This document shows, piece after piece, positions 10,241-18,685 of a stretch of 64,000 nucleotides of DNA. The stretch's first letter is position 1. Every line of letters starts with the position of its first letter. The stretch lies in contig DAOQAG010000014.1 of the NCBI GenBank assembly GCA_035353815.1, positions 1-64,000 of the forward strand, in the 5' to 3' direction. The notes under the pieces are model-generated. The model had not been told where the DNA came from. It was given only the letters and a program-made list of their open reading frames with translations, and did not search any database. Made by a program: the position numbers and the translations under genes. This stretch comes from JAKPUX01 sp035353815. Lineage in GTDB: Bacteria; Zhuqueibacterota; Zhuqueibacteria; Residuimicrobiales; Residuimicrobiaceae.

Positions 10241-10246
10241 ATTATA
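10241..10246 (-). promoter_or_regulatory. Probable extended -10 promoter of the giant-protein operon
   Basis: On the minus strand the sequence reads TGGTATAATG: a perfect TATAAT preceded by TG one base upstream (extended -10). No good -35 at 17-bp spacing is seen, as is usual for extended -10 promoters. Transcription would start near 10234, giving a leader of about 140 nt that includes the nested stems. The 318-bp intergenic region 10095-10412 otherwise shows nothing recognisable. Confidence 0.5.
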
Positions 10247-10412
10247 CCAGCAAAGGGTTAGGGGACTCCCAACAAGGGGTACGCGGGCCGGCAGGATGGA
10301 CGCCTTCACCCGATTCATGCCGCTGCCGAGCAAATTTGAACATGAGGCCTTGTCCCTGCATTATCCTGATGTTGACGTTCGGTGATGCGGAAAAGTGCGG
10401 AGAACCAGCGAG

Positions 10413-11549
10413 TTATTTGAGAATGGCACGCAACAGGATCAAAAATCCCCGCCCGTCATTTTCCAAAAGTTTGAGATTTTTCTGCGCCTTTTGATAGTCC
10501 GGATTGATGTGCACCGCCTGACGATAGGCCTCCACCGCATGGGCGAAACTGTGCCAGCCGCGCAGCAGGTAGGCTGTGCCGATGCTCTGATGCAGATCAG
10601 CGTACTCGGGATGCTGCGCGATGGCTTTTTCCAGGGTTTTGATGTAGCTCTCCAGGCTCCGGTTATCGCGCTCCAGATCGGCGAACATGAATTTCAGATA
10701 GAATTCGCTGTCGGCGATGACGCTGCGGTGGTTCAGTGCGGCCGGCTCTATCGCTTTTTCGATCTCGCTGAGCCCCTCCTCGAGGCGCTCGCGCAGATCG
10801 AGACACTCCAGCCCCCGGGCCAGGTGCTCCTTCTGCTCGGAGCTGACCAGGTCCATCGCATAGAGCAGATGCTGCTTGCTCTCCTTGATGCGCTCGATGG
10901 GGGGCGGCAAATCCGGATGACTTGGCGCCAGCAGCGTCGATTCAGCCAGGATCAGACCCGACAACAGATGTGCGCCGACATAATCTGCATTAAGCGCCAG
11001 AGCCTGCTGGCAGCTTGCGGCCGCCGCCTGATGCTCTCCCTTCTTGCGCAGGATGGTGGCCAGCATATAGTGCACATCGGGATAGGTGGGCCGTTTCGTC
11101 GCGGCAAGACGCAGCTCCTCCAGGGCCCGGTCGTCATCCCCCTGGCGATACCAGGCGAGCCCGAGGCTGTAATGGATATTCTCATAGTCCGGATCGAGCG
11201 CCAGAATCGCCGTAAAGGTGTCGATCGCCTCGTCGTAAAATCCCTTTTCCAGAAAAAGGGTGCCCAGACGGGCCAGGGAGGCAGGATTCTGACCCTCCTG
11301 GACCTTGCCGGTCACACAAAAGAGCAGATCGAGGTCAGAGAGGGTCAAATCATGAAACTGCCGCACTTCAAGTGCAGCCTGTTCCGGCGTGGCGGCGGCG
11401 TCGACCGCGGCTTCCCGCGTATCCACGACCTCATCCCCATCCCGGACGGTGGCCCAGGCCTTGTGCGCCGTGGGATCGAAGCGGGTCTGGATGGTGAGTT
11501 TGCGCTTGCCGGCGCGCAGTGTGCTGCTAAAGGCTATCTCATCACTCAT
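10413..11549 (-). CDS. Tetratricopeptide repeat protein
   Basis: A 378-residue soluble protein with no signal peptide. An N-terminal ~85-residue region has beta character and no recognised domain. Three consecutive TPR units follow (residues ~88-205, with LFLEKGFYDEAIDTF, LAWYRQGDDDRALEEL and ILRKKGEHQAAAASC), then a helical stretch and a further TPR near the C-terminus (AYLLRGWHSFAHAVEAYRQ). TPRs normally mediate protein-protein contacts; the partner is unknown. The start is taken at MSDEIAF (11549), which overlaps the end of the upstream zinc-ribbon gene by 8 bp and suggests translational coupling. A start 12 codons earlier at 11585 is possible. Confidence 0.8.
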   Translation of the reverse strand: MSDEIAFSSTLRAGKRKLTIQTRFDPTAHKAWATVRDGDEVVDTREAAVDAAATPEQAALEVRQFHDLTLSDLDLLFCVTGKVQEGQNPASLARLGTLFLEKGFYDEAIDTFTAILALDPDYENIHYSLGLAWYRQGDDDRALEELRLAATKRPTYPDVHYMLATILRKKGEHQAAAASCQQALALNADYVGAHLLSGLILAESTLLAPSHPDLPPPIERIKESKQHLLYAMDLVSSEQKEHLARGLECLDLRERLEEGLSEIEKAIEPAALNHRSVIADSEFYLKFMFADLERDNRSLESYIKTLEKAIAQHPEYADLHQSIGTAYLLRGWHSFAHAVEAYRQAVHINPDYQKAQKNLKLLENDGRGFLILLRAILK

Positions 11550-11793
11550 CGCTCTTTTTCTCTGGCTTGCTTCCACCCTTGTCACTGGAGGTATTGGTCG
11601 TCGTATGACTGTGCTTGTAATCCGTCTGGTAGAATCCCGAGCCCTTGAAAATCAGACCGGCACCGCCGCTGAGCAGGCGGTGGACCGCCGGCTCGTCACA
11701 ATTGGGACAGACGGTGATGGGTTCAGCGACAATACTCTGGAACGCTTCAAAGATAAATCCGCATTTGGCGCATTGATAATCATATGTTGGCAT
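11542..11793 (-). CDS. FmdB-family zinc ribbon protein
   Basis: An 83-residue protein starting MPTYDYQCAKCG, the hallmark of the FmdB putative regulatory family. Two CxxC knuckles (C8/C11 and C29/C32) can bind one zinc. A glycine-rich middle (LLSGGAGLIFKGSGFYQTDY) is typical, followed by a polar Ser/Thr/Lys tail. Family members are named after a regulator in methylotrophs, but their actual role is unproven. It lies between the aspartate aminotransferase-like gene and the TPR gene in a tight minus-strand run. Confidence 0.88.
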   Translation of the reverse strand: MPTYDYQCAKCGFIFEAFQSIVAEPITVCPNCDEPAVHRLLSGGAGLIFKGSGFYQTDYKHSHTTTNTSSDKGGSKPEKKSDE

Positions 11794-11810
11794 TACGTAC
11801 GTCCTGCTTC

Positions 11811-12998
11811 TTATAAGAGAGACTTTAAACCATGTTCAATCCGATCCAGCGCTTTTTCCAGGATCTCCATGGAGGTGGCGTAGGAAAGGCGGACATGAGT
11901 GTCCATGCCGAAGGCGACACCCGGCACGATCGCGACGCCGAATTCCTGCAGCAGATATTGACAGAGCGTCACGGAACCGGTAATCACATGCCCCCGCTGC
12001 TTCCGGCCGTAATAGCCCGAAACGTCGGGGAACAGATAGAACGCCCCCTGCGGCAGCAGACAGCGCACCCGGGGGATCGCCTGCAGCCGCTGGAAGACAT
12101 AATCGCGGCGGGCGCGGAAGGCCGCCGTCATCTCGGCGACGAAGGCTTTGGAGCCGGTATAGCCGGCAAGCGCCGCTTTTTGCGAAATAGAGGTGGGATT
12201 GGAAACGGTGTGGCCCTGATATTTGATCACCGCCGCAGCCACCGCCGCAGGAGCGGCGAGAAATCCGATGCGCCATCCGGTCATGGCACAGCTTTTGGAA
12301 ACTCCATTGACCAGCAGCAGCTGATCGCGAATCTCCGGAAACTGGCTCATGCTGAAATAGCCTGCCTCATCAAAGACGATCTGATCGTAGATCTCATCGG
12401 CGAGCAGCCAGACGCCTGCCGCGCGGATGACCTCGACCAGGGCCGCCAGCTCGTCGCGGCGATAGACCGCGCCGGAGGGATTGCTCGGGCTGTTGAGGAT
12501 CACCAGCCGGGTTTTGTCGGTGATGGCGGCTTGCAGCTCCGCGGCGGTGATCTTGAGACCGTCGCGATCGGCAGGTTCAATGCAGCGCAGGGTCGCATCG
12601 GCGAGCTGGATCATCTCCGGATAGCTCACCCAATAGGGTGAGGGCAGGATCACTTCGCTGCCAGGATCGCAGACCGCGAGGATGGCTTCAAAGACCGCAT
12701 ACTTGGCCCCGGGGGTGACGACAATCTCGCCGGGCGTATAGCGGGCCTGATAGCGATCCTGCAGCCACGCCGCGATCGCTTCGCGCAGTTCGAAACTGCC
12801 CTCGGCCGCCGTGTATTTGGTGTAGCCCTGGTGAATCGCTGCAATGGCGGCCTCATTGATATGGGCCGGGGTGTTGAAATCGGGCTCCCCGGCCCCGAGG
12901 GCGACTACATCCTTGCCCTCCCGCTTGAGGCGGGCCAGGGTGCTGTTGAGCGCCACGGTTTGCGATTCCTGCATCCGTTCCAGACGATGGGCGAGCAT
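11811..12998 (-). CDS. aspB: Pyridoxal-phosphate aspartate aminotransferase (class I)
   Basis: A fold-type I aminotransferase of subgroup I-gamma, the AspB type that interconverts aspartate and oxaloacetate with glutamate/2-oxoglutarate. Visible motifs are LGAGEPDFNTP near the N-terminus, NSPSNPSG, the DEIYDQIVF segment, the PLP Schiff-base lysine in GVSKSCAMTGWRIGF (Lys235) and the C-terminal VRLSYATS arginine. The start at 12998 was chosen because GGAGG lies 8 bases upstream and the resulting N-terminus matches family length. An ATG five codons earlier (13013) has no ribosome-binding site. It follows pta by about 20 bp. Exact amino-acid specificity cannot be read from sequence. Confidence 0.9.
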   Translation of the reverse strand: MLAHRLERMQESQTVALNSTLARLKREGKDVVALGAGEPDFNTPAHINEAAIAAIHQGYTKYTAAEGSFELREAIAAWLQDRYQARYTPGEIVVTPGAKYAVFEAILAVCDPGSEVILPSPYWVSYPEMIQLADATLRCIEPADRDGLKITAAELQAAITDKTRLVILNSPSNPSGAVYRRDELAALVEVIRAAGVWLLADEIYDQIVFDEAGYFSMSQFPEIRDQLLLVNGVSKSCAMTGWRIGFLAAPAAVAAAVIKYQGHTVSNPTSISQKAALAGYTGSKAFVAEMTAAFRARRDYVFQRLQAIPRVRCLLPQGAFYLFPDVSGYYGRKQRGHVITGSVTLCQYLLQEFGVAIVPGVAFGMDTHVRLSYATSMEILEKALDRIEHGLKSLL

Positions 12999-13019
12999 GC
13001 GTTTGGCCTCCATGGCGAT

Positions 13020-14000
13020 CTAGTTTCCCGCCTTGAGGCTGCAGATGCACGCCACATTGACGATATCCGCGGCCTTGCAGCCGCGCGAGAGATCGTTGGC
13101 CGGCTGCGCCAGACCCTGAATGACCGGGCCAATAGCCTGCGCCCCGGCGAGGCGTTCGACCAGTTTGTAGCCGATATTGCCGGCCTGAAGATCGGGGAAG
13201 ATCAGCACATTGGCCTGACCGGCGACCGGGCTGCCCGGCGCCTTGCGTGTACCCACCGCGGCGACCAGAGCGGCATCGGCCTGGAGCTCGCCATCGATCT
13301 TGAGATCCGGTTTTTTCTGCCGCGCGATCGCGACCGCCTGCTGCACCTTGTCCACCAGGGGGTGCGAAGCGCTGCCTTTGGTGGAGAAAGAGAGCATCGC
13401 CACCAGGGGTTCCTCGCCGGTGAGGCTGCGGTGGGTCTCGGCGGAGGCCAGGGCGATATCCGCCAGCTGCTCGGCGGTCGGGTCCGGGATGACCGCGCAA
13501 TCGCCGAAGGTCAGGTTGCGGCCGTCGGCCAGCACCATGAGAAAACAGCTCGAGACGACCGAATAACCCGGAGCGACGCCGATGACCTGCAGGGCCGCGC
13601 GCAGGACATCCCCGGTGGTATGGGTGGCGCCGGCCACACTGGCCGCGGCGCGTTTCTGGCGAACCATCATCGCGCCAAAAAAAAGCGGCTGGGACATGTT
13701 CTTACGGGCGGTTTCGAGATCGAGTCCCTTGTGCTTGCGCATCTCGAAAAAGGCCTGGGCGTAGGACTCGAACTGCGGATCCTGCTCCGGGGCAATGATC
13801 TCGATCGGGCCAAGGTTGACGCCCAGCGCGGCGGCTTGTGCGGCGATCTTGGCTTTATCGCCCAGCAGAATCGGGGTAACGAGCTTGTCCTGGAGGCAGA
13901 CAGCCGCTGCCTGAATGGTCCGTTCATCCTCCCCCTCCGGGAAGACGATCACCTGAATTTTTTCCTTGGCCTTGGCCTGAATTTGTTCGAGAATGGTCAT
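13020..14000 (-). CDS. pta: Phosphate acetyltransferase
   Basis: A 326-residue protein of the short Pta class, converting acetyl-CoA and phosphate to acetyl phosphate and CoA. It lacks the N-terminal regulatory domain of long Pta enzymes. Recognisable segments are VIVFPEGEDERTIQAA at the start, AGATHTTGDVLRAALQ, the SCFLMVL strand and the C-terminal VLIFPDLQAGNIGYKLVERL with GPVIQGL. The start codon overlaps the coaD stop by 4 bp (ATGA), so the pair is translationally coupled. No acetate kinase gene lies in the window. Confidence 0.93.
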   Translation of the reverse strand: MTILEQIQAKAKEKIQVIVFPEGEDERTIQAAAVCLQDKLVTPILLGDKAKIAAQAAALGVNLGPIEIIAPEQDPQFESYAQAFFEMRKHKGLDLETARKNMSQPLFFGAMMVRQKRAAASVAGATHTTGDVLRAALQVIGVAPGYSVVSSCFLMVLADGRNLTFGDCAVIPDPTAEQLADIALASAETHRSLTGEEPLVAMLSFSTKGSASHPLVDKVQQAVAIARQKKPDLKIDGELQADAALVAAVGTRKAPGSPVAGQANVLIFPDLQAGNIGYKLVERLAGAQAIGPVIQGLAQPANDLSRGCKAADIVNVACICSLKAGN

Positions 14001-14485
14001 GAGTTCCTCATCTTTTGCAGCAGGTTTTCTTCGACGTGGGGCGGGACGAAACTGCTCACATCTCCGGCGAAACGTGCCAATTCCTTGACAATACTTGAAT
14101 TTAGATAGGAGTACTTTTCGTGGGGCATCAGAAAGACCGTGATCATATGCTCGTCGAGCTTGCGATTGACTAGGGCCATCTGCAGTTCATATTCAAAGTC
14201 GGAGACGGCGCGCAATCCGCGGATCACCGCCTGCGCCTTGAGACTGCGGGCGTAATCGACCAGGAGTCCCTGGAAACTGTCCACGGAGACCGTGGGCAGC
14301 TCGCGGATGGCCTCGCGGATCATGGCGACGCGTTCGGCTTCGTCGAAAAGGGGGGTCTTGGCGAGGTTGCGGGCCACCGCCACCACCACTTCATCGAAGA
14401 GGAAGCTGGCGCGCTTGATGATGTCGATATGCCCGTAGGTTATCGGATCAAACGATCCCGGGTAAATCGCTATTTTCTTCGGCAT
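13997..14485 (-). CDS. coaD: Pantetheine-phosphate adenylyltransferase
   Basis: A 162-residue enzyme of the nucleotidyltransferase superfamily that makes dephospho-CoA from 4'-phosphopantetheine and ATP. It has the expected start MPKKIAIYPGSFDPITYGH with the T/HxGH-type nucleotide-binding motif, RGLRAVSDFEYE for substrate binding, and YSYLNSSIVKELA, equivalent to the ISSTxVR motif. Length is typical. It overlaps the 3' end of rsmD by 38 bp and pta by 4 bp. The rsmD-coaD pairing is widespread in bacteria. Confidence 0.96.
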   Translation of the reverse strand: MPKKIAIYPGSFDPITYGHIDIIKRASFLFDEVVVAVARNLAKTPLFDEAERVAMIREAIRELPTVSVDSFQGLLVDYARSLKAQAVIRGLRAVSDFEYELQMALVNRKLDEHMITVFLMPHEKYSYLNSSIVKELARFAGDVSSFVPPHVEENLLQKMRNS

Positions 14486-15026
14486 CTTTCAGTTCCAGAA
14501 AGAGAATCCGGGTATCCCCCATCACCTTTTCCTTGCGCAGTCGCCAGAACTCCGGGCATGGGAGGGTTTCCCTAGCACTGGCCTCATAGATAACCAGCCC
14601 GCCGGCGGCGAGGAGATGGCCCTCCCGGGTCTGGTGCAGCAGCCCAGCGAACTCTTGCTGTGCATACGGCGGATCGCAGAATATCAGATCGTACTGCTGG
14701 TGCGTCCGCGACGCCCGGGTCAAAAACGCCCGCGCCTCCATATGGTAGATCGCGGCGGTGATGCCGAGGGCGCCGAGATTGCGTTTGATCAAGGCACACG
14801 CTGCCGCGGCGCTGTCGACAAAGGTCGCCGCGGCGGCGTCGCGACTGAGGGCTTCAATGCCGAGACCGCCGGTGCCGGCAAAAAGATCGAGCACCCGCGC
14901 CTCCGGCACGAGATTGCCCAGCCAGGAAAAGATAAATTCGCGCGTCCGGTCGGTCGTCGGCCGCAGCCACGCCCCCTTGATGGATTGAAGCGAACGGTTT
15001 TTGAACCGCCCCGCGATCACCCGCAT
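14448..15026 (-). CDS. rsmD: 16S rRNA (guanine(966)-N(2))-methyltransferase
   Basis: A 192-residue SAM-dependent methyltransferase. It starts MRVIAGRFKNRSL and has RPTTDRTREFIFSWL, the SAM-binding loop VLDLFAGTGGLGIEALSR (residues ~45-62) and the catalytic DPPY motif (residues 118-121), all diagnostic of RsmD. It modifies G966 of 16S rRNA in the 30S subunit. The C-terminus is carried 38 bp into coaD, a longer same-strand overlap than usual, although both ends look genuine. Confidence 0.95.
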   Translation of the reverse strand: MRVIAGRFKNRSLQSIKGAWLRPTTDRTREFIFSWLGNLVPEARVLDLFAGTGGLGIEALSRDAAAATFVDSAAAACALIKRNLGALGITAAIYHMEARAFLTRASRTHQQYDLIFCDPPYAQQEFAGLLHQTREGHLLAAGGLVIYEASARETLPCPEFWRLRKEKVMGDTRILFLELKDAEENSDLPGIV

Positions 15027-15030
15027 GACT

Positions 15031-16053
15031 CTAGCGCGTCTGGGCTTCGAAGCGGATAACGCCCACCACCTGCTCGCCCCGGCTCTGCAAAATGATCTTG
15101 TCCAGGCGCATCAGCGGCAGCCCGGCGGCCAGCGTGGCACAATACTGCTGGAATTGCTCTTCGCTGCCGGAGATCTTGACAAAAACCGGGGTCCAGGCGG
15201 CGCCGTCGCGATCCATTTCGCGGGCTTGCGAGACCTCAATCACCTTCAGCCCGGCCTCCTGGGCTTTGCTGCGCAGTTCCTGGCGGAGACGGACCACACT
15301 TTCGCCGGCCAGGACCGGGGTCGCCGAGGGGGTCAGGTCGGGATAGGTACCGGTGACCAGAGCGCGTGCGCCGGAATAGTATCCACTGGCCGGGGAGAAG
15401 GCAAGTCCACCGGGGATGCTGTTTTTCAGCGCCTCGGCATAGTTGGCGATGATGCTGCGGCTGCCGGCAGAAACCTCCGCCGAAAAAGAATTCTGGTCAA
15501 GGATCAGGGTGCTGAGCTGCAGTTCCGCGGGGCGCGCTGCGAGAATTCCTCCCAGCAGGGCTGTGGCCCGGGCCAGGGGAGAACCCGTCGCCGCCTCGAC
15601 CGCAGGAGCCGTGGTGGCCACCGGAGCGGTTGCGGCCGGCTCCGCCGTCGCGGTCGGGGTTTCAGCGGGAAGATTCCCGCCGCCGGCTTCCGTCGCCGGG
15701 GCGCTGGTGGAAGGCACCGACCCGGTAACAGCAGGCGCCGGCTCGGTCGCTGCCGGCTGAACCGCTGCTGCCGGCTTGCGCAGCTCTCCCAGTTCCTGCG
15801 GCTTGTAGAAAAAGCCATAATAGGCCGCTGCGCCAATGGCGGCCAGCAGGAGCAGGATGATCAGGATCGGACCAAGGATCCCGCGCTTGCGGCTTTCCGG
15901 CTCCTCAAAGCTGTAGTAATCCAGAGGCGTTTCAGCGCCTTTGGGTAGGGCCGGCTCCTGCAGAATCGGCGAGGCGGGTTGCTCCTCTTGTTGCGGTGTC
16001 CAGTCGGGTTCTGGGAGCGTGGATTCTTCGCGCTGGTCAATCAAAAGATTCAT
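15031..16053 (-). CDS. Single-pass membrane protein with periplasmic PilO-like domain
   Basis: A 340-residue bitopic protein. An acidic cytoplasmic tail (residues 1-57, with YYSFEEPESRKRG just before the membrane) is followed by one transmembrane helix (~58-80). A low-complexity Ala/Pro/Thr/Glu linker runs from ~95 to 165. The folded periplasmic region (~165-340) ends in an alternating strand/helix pattern (VFVKISGSEEQFQQY, LPLMRLDKIIL, VVGVIRFEAQ) resembling the ferredoxin-like domain of PilO or GspM. The gene next to it encodes a PilM-like protein, which supports an inner-membrane alignment platform of a type IV pilus or type II secretion type. The homology is inferred from topology and context, not from a strong motif. 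Confidence 0.55.
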   Translation of the reverse strand: MNLLIDQREESTLPEPDWTPQQEEQPASPILQEPALPKGAETPLDYYSFEEPESRKRGILGPILIILLLLAAIGAAAYYGFFYKPQELGELRKPAAAVQPAATEPAPAVTGSVPSTSAPATEAGGGNLPAETPTATAEPAATAPVATTAPAVEAATGSPLARATALLGGILAARPAELQLSTLILDQNSFSAEVSAGSRSIIANYAEALKNSIPGGLAFSPASGYYSGARALVTGTYPDLTPSATPVLAGESVVRLRQELRSKAQEAGLKVIEVSQAREMDRDGAAWTPVFVKISGSEEQFQQYCATLAAGLPLMRLDKIILQSRGEQVVGVIRFEAQTR

Positions 16054-16094
16054 AGTAACCCCGTTGCAAAGTCAGAAACTGATGTGCTAACTCT

Positions 16095-17033
16095 TCATGC
16101 CTGGAGCATACCGATGAGGGGCAGGATGTGGCGTGCATTTTCGCGTACAATCTGCTCCGCTTCAAGGCTGAGGGAATGCTCGATCTGGTTCAAGGGGTCG
16201 AGGAACTGAATCTGGGCCGCGCGTTGCAGCCGTTGCAGCGCAACCAGGGCCGCTTGCGGCAGGGCCGCTGAGAGATAGATCTCCTCGATGCTCTTAAGCA
16301 ATAATTCATCGCCAAGGGACTCCATCAAACGCAGCATTTCATCGTTGAGGCGGGTAGCCTGCTCTTCACTATTCTCCTCGGCCGGCGCTCCGGGCCCGAG
16401 GGCGAGCTCGCCGAAGGCCACATAATTCTGGTTTTTGATCAGCGTGATGCCCAGTGCATCCTCCTGCTGATCGACCAGCGCAGTGAGACCATGGCACTGC
16501 GGCTTAAGCAAGGTCAGACCGCGGATACCCGCGAGGAGATCCACGTCTACCTGTGATAACTTGATAGGGGTGGCGTTGAAAATCTCGTGCAGATACCCGA
16601 CAATAGCCTTGCGGACTACCGCGATGATGACATATTCAAAAGGGTCCCGTTCGCTGCGCACGCGCTCAAAGTTCGCATGGTATTCGCTGCGGGGGGAGAC
16701 GAGCATCTGCTCCAGCTCCCATTCCACCTGCTGACGCACCTCGGCGTCGGAAAAGTCGCGATCCACCTTGATGCGGCGCAACTGCACCATGCGCCGGTCC
16801 AGGCAAAACGACAGTGAGGTCGCCGAGATCGCAAAGCGGTCGATCATCTCGGAGATCGCCCGGGAAAAGCGGCTGAGGAGCTGACGGTCCATGAAGGACT
16901 GATAATCAAACGGCACGTCCAGATCGAGCGCTCCGGCCGAGATCAGTCTGAGGGGACGGCCCCGGCCGGTTTCAAGAAAATAAAAACGGTTCTTGGCCAT
17001 CATCAGACCGAGCTGCGTCGCTGTAGTATCCAT
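16095..17033 (-). CDS. PilM/GspL-like actin-fold protein
   Basis: A 312-residue soluble protein. The N-terminus (QLGLMMAKNRFYFLETGRG) looks like a degraded phosphate-1 strand pair of the FtsA/PilM actin fold. The middle (FSDAEVRQQVEWELEQMLVSP, then VIIAVVRKAIVGYLHEIF and LSQVDVDLLA) closely follows the PilM layout, in which this helix precedes the 'E..F' exchange and the DVDLLA segment. No transmembrane helix is seen. It probably sits on the cytoplasmic face, bound to the tail of the adjacent PilO-like membrane protein. The usual glycine-rich ATP loops are weak, so nucleotide binding is doubtful. Confidence 0.6.
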   Translation of the reverse strand: MDTTATQLGLMMAKNRFYFLETGRGRPLRLISAGALDLDVPFDYQSFMDRQLLSRFSRAISEMIDRFAISATSLSFCLDRRMVQLRRIKVDRDFSDAEVRQQVEWELEQMLVSPRSEYHANFERVRSERDPFEYVIIAVVRKAIVGYLHEIFNATPIKLSQVDVDLLAGIRGLTLLKPQCHGLTALVDQQEDALGITLIKNQNYVAFGELALGPGAPAEENSEEQATRLNDEMLRLMESLGDELLLKSIEEIYLSAALPQAALVALQRLQRAAQIQFLDPLNQIEHSLSLEAEQIVRENARHILPLIGMLQA

Positions 17034-17105
17034 GTTGTTATGCCCCTCCAGATCTGAAGAATCGTTTAGTGCTTGTCCCCGACGCCAGAAGCCGTTGGTT
17101 GCTGC

Positions 17106-17543
17106 CTATTCCACCCCAACCCGATCCCTGATCCGGGCGAAGGTCTGCGGTCCGATCCCCTTTACCCGCTGCAAGTGCTCAGTGGCCTGAAAGGGCCCGT
17201 TTTCCTCCCGATAGCGCACGATCCGGGCGGCCAAGGCGGGGCCAATGCGTTCGAGGGAGGCCAGCTCCTCCGCGGTGGCGGTATTGATATTAAGCCGGGC
17301 GATCAGCCGGCGCTTCTGGCTGAGCAGGCTCTGCCGGAGCGGGGTTTCGCCACCTGCGCCGCTCTGCTGGAGTACCGGTGCGGTGCTGCTCAACTGCTGC
17401 GCCCGGAGGCGTTGTTCCTGCTGCCAGGCGGCGAGCGCCGGATCGCCATGGGTCTGGCGGTACCAGACCACCACGCAGCCCACAAGAAAAGTGGTCAATA
17501 AAAAGAGGATGAACCGCTTTTCCTGAAGTGAGAATTCAAGCAT
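17106..17543 (-). CDS. ComEA-like helix-hairpin-helix DNA-binding protein
   Basis: A 145-residue protein with an N-terminal transmembrane helix (~10-27), a Gln/Ala-rich spacer and a C-terminal tandem helix-hairpin-helix domain (~84-143) carrying LNINTATAEELASL, IGPALAARIVRYRE and VKGIGPQTFARIRDRV. This is the ComEA layout: a membrane-anchored periplasmic receptor for double-stranded DNA in natural transformation. It lies directly upstream of the PilM-like and PilO-like genes, consistent with a competence or pilus theme. HhH proteins of this size are also common without proven uptake function. Confidence 0.82.
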   Translation of the reverse strand: MLEFSLQEKRFILFLLTTFLVGCVVVWYRQTHGDPALAAWQQEQRLRAQQLSSTAPVLQQSGAGGETPLRQSLLSQKRRLIARLNINTATAEELASLERIGPALAARIVRYREENGPFQATEHLQRVKGIGPQTFARIRDRVGVE

Positions 17544-17546
17544 AGT

Positions 17547-18662
17547 TCAGCGCTTGGCCTCGCGCATTTTCTCGCTCAGACCTTTATCGGTCTGCTCCGG
17601 ATAAATGGATTCGAACTCGGCCAGCTTTTTCAGCAGATCCTTCTCGGCGCTGCTGAGCCTGGTCGGCGTAAAGGCGGTGATGCGGATGAGTTGGTCGCCG
17701 GCGCCGCCGCCGTTGAGATTAGGAATGCCCTTGCCACGCATGCGGAGAATCTTGCCGCTCTGCGTGCCCGGGGCGATGGTGATGCGCGCCTTGCCGCCCA
17801 AGGTCGGGACCTCCACCTCATCACCCAGGGCGAGCTGGGGAAAGCTGATGGTCAGATCGAAGAGAAGATCATTGCCGTGGCGCTGAAAATGGGGGTGGGG
17901 TTTCTCCTCGATGATCACCAGAACATCCCCGTTCGGGCCGCCGCGGAGGCCAATATTGCCGGCGCCGCGGATCGTCAGGTATTGGCCCTCGGCAACGCCG
18001 GCCGGGATCTCGACATCCAGGGTGGTCTCGCCGCGCACCCGGCCTTCGCCATCACAGGCGGAGCAGGGGTGCTCGATGACCTGGCCCTCGCCATAGCAGC
18101 GGCCGCAGGTCCGGCTGATCGAGAAGAAGCCCTGGCGATAGGCGACCTCGCCGCGGCCCTGGCATTGCGGACAGGTGGTCCTGGAGGTGCCGCTTTTGGC
18201 GCCGCTGCCGCTGCATTTTTCGCAGCGGACGAGCTTTTTTATCTTGAGCTTTTTCGAGGCGCCCCGTCCGATCTCTTCGAGATCGAGCTTGAGGCGGACC
18301 TGGAGATCGGTGCCGCGCTGCACGGTCGAGCGGCGGCCGCCGCCGCCCATGCCAAAGATATCGCCAAATCCGCCGCCGAAAACCTCGCGAAAAATATCGA
18401 AGGGATCGCTGAAGCCGCGGGGATCGAAACCGCCGCCGCGCATCCCCTCGCTGCCAAACTGGTCATATTGACGCCGCTTTTGCGGATCGGAAAGGACCGC
18501 ATACGCTTCGGCGATCTCCTTGAAGCGCTCCTCCGCACTTTTGTCCCCAGGATTCTTGTCCGGATGATATTCCATCGCCAGTTTGCGGTAGGCTTTCTTG
18601 ATGGTATCGGCATCCGCATCCCGGCTTACACCCAAAACCGTGTAAAAATCCTTGTTTGCCAT
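17547..18662 (-). CDS. dnaJ: Chaperone protein DnaJ
   Basis: A 371-residue type I J-protein: J-domain with HPD at residues 33-35, Gly/Phe-rich linker (GGGFDPRGFSDPF ... FGGGFGDIFGMGGGG), four CxxCxGxG zinc-binding repeats (CEKCSGSG, CPQCQGRG, CGRCYGEG, CSACDGEG), then the two substrate-binding beta domains. It stimulates DnaK ATPase and delivers unfolded clients. The start is taken at MANKDFY (18662); an earlier non-ATG start at 18680 is unlikely. It follows grpE, but dnaK, which usually sits between them, is absent from the window. Confidence 0.96.
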   Translation of the reverse strand: MANKDFYTVLGVSRDADADTIKKAYRKLAMEYHPDKNPGDKSAEERFKEIAEAYAVLSDPQKRRQYDQFGSEGMRGGGFDPRGFSDPFDIFREVFGGGFGDIFGMGGGGRRSTVQRGTDLQVRLKLDLEEIGRGASKKLKIKKLVRCEKCSGSGAKSGTSRTTCPQCQGRGEVAYRQGFFSISRTCGRCYGEGQVIEHPCSACDGEGRVRGETTLDVEIPAGVAEGQYLTIRGAGNIGLRGGPNGDVLVIIEEKPHPHFQRHGNDLLFDLTISFPQLALGDEVEVPTLGGKARITIAPGTQSGKILRMRGKGIPNLNGGGAGDQLIRITAFTPTRLSSAEKDLLKKLAEFESIYPEQTDKGLSEKMREAKR

Positions 18663-18685
18663 AATAGAGTTGACTTCCAAATCAA

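Noticed and set aside
10395..11648. Plus-strand open frame opposite the TPR gene
   Set aside because: It is the antisense of a clear TPR protein and has no recognisable motif or ribosome-binding site.
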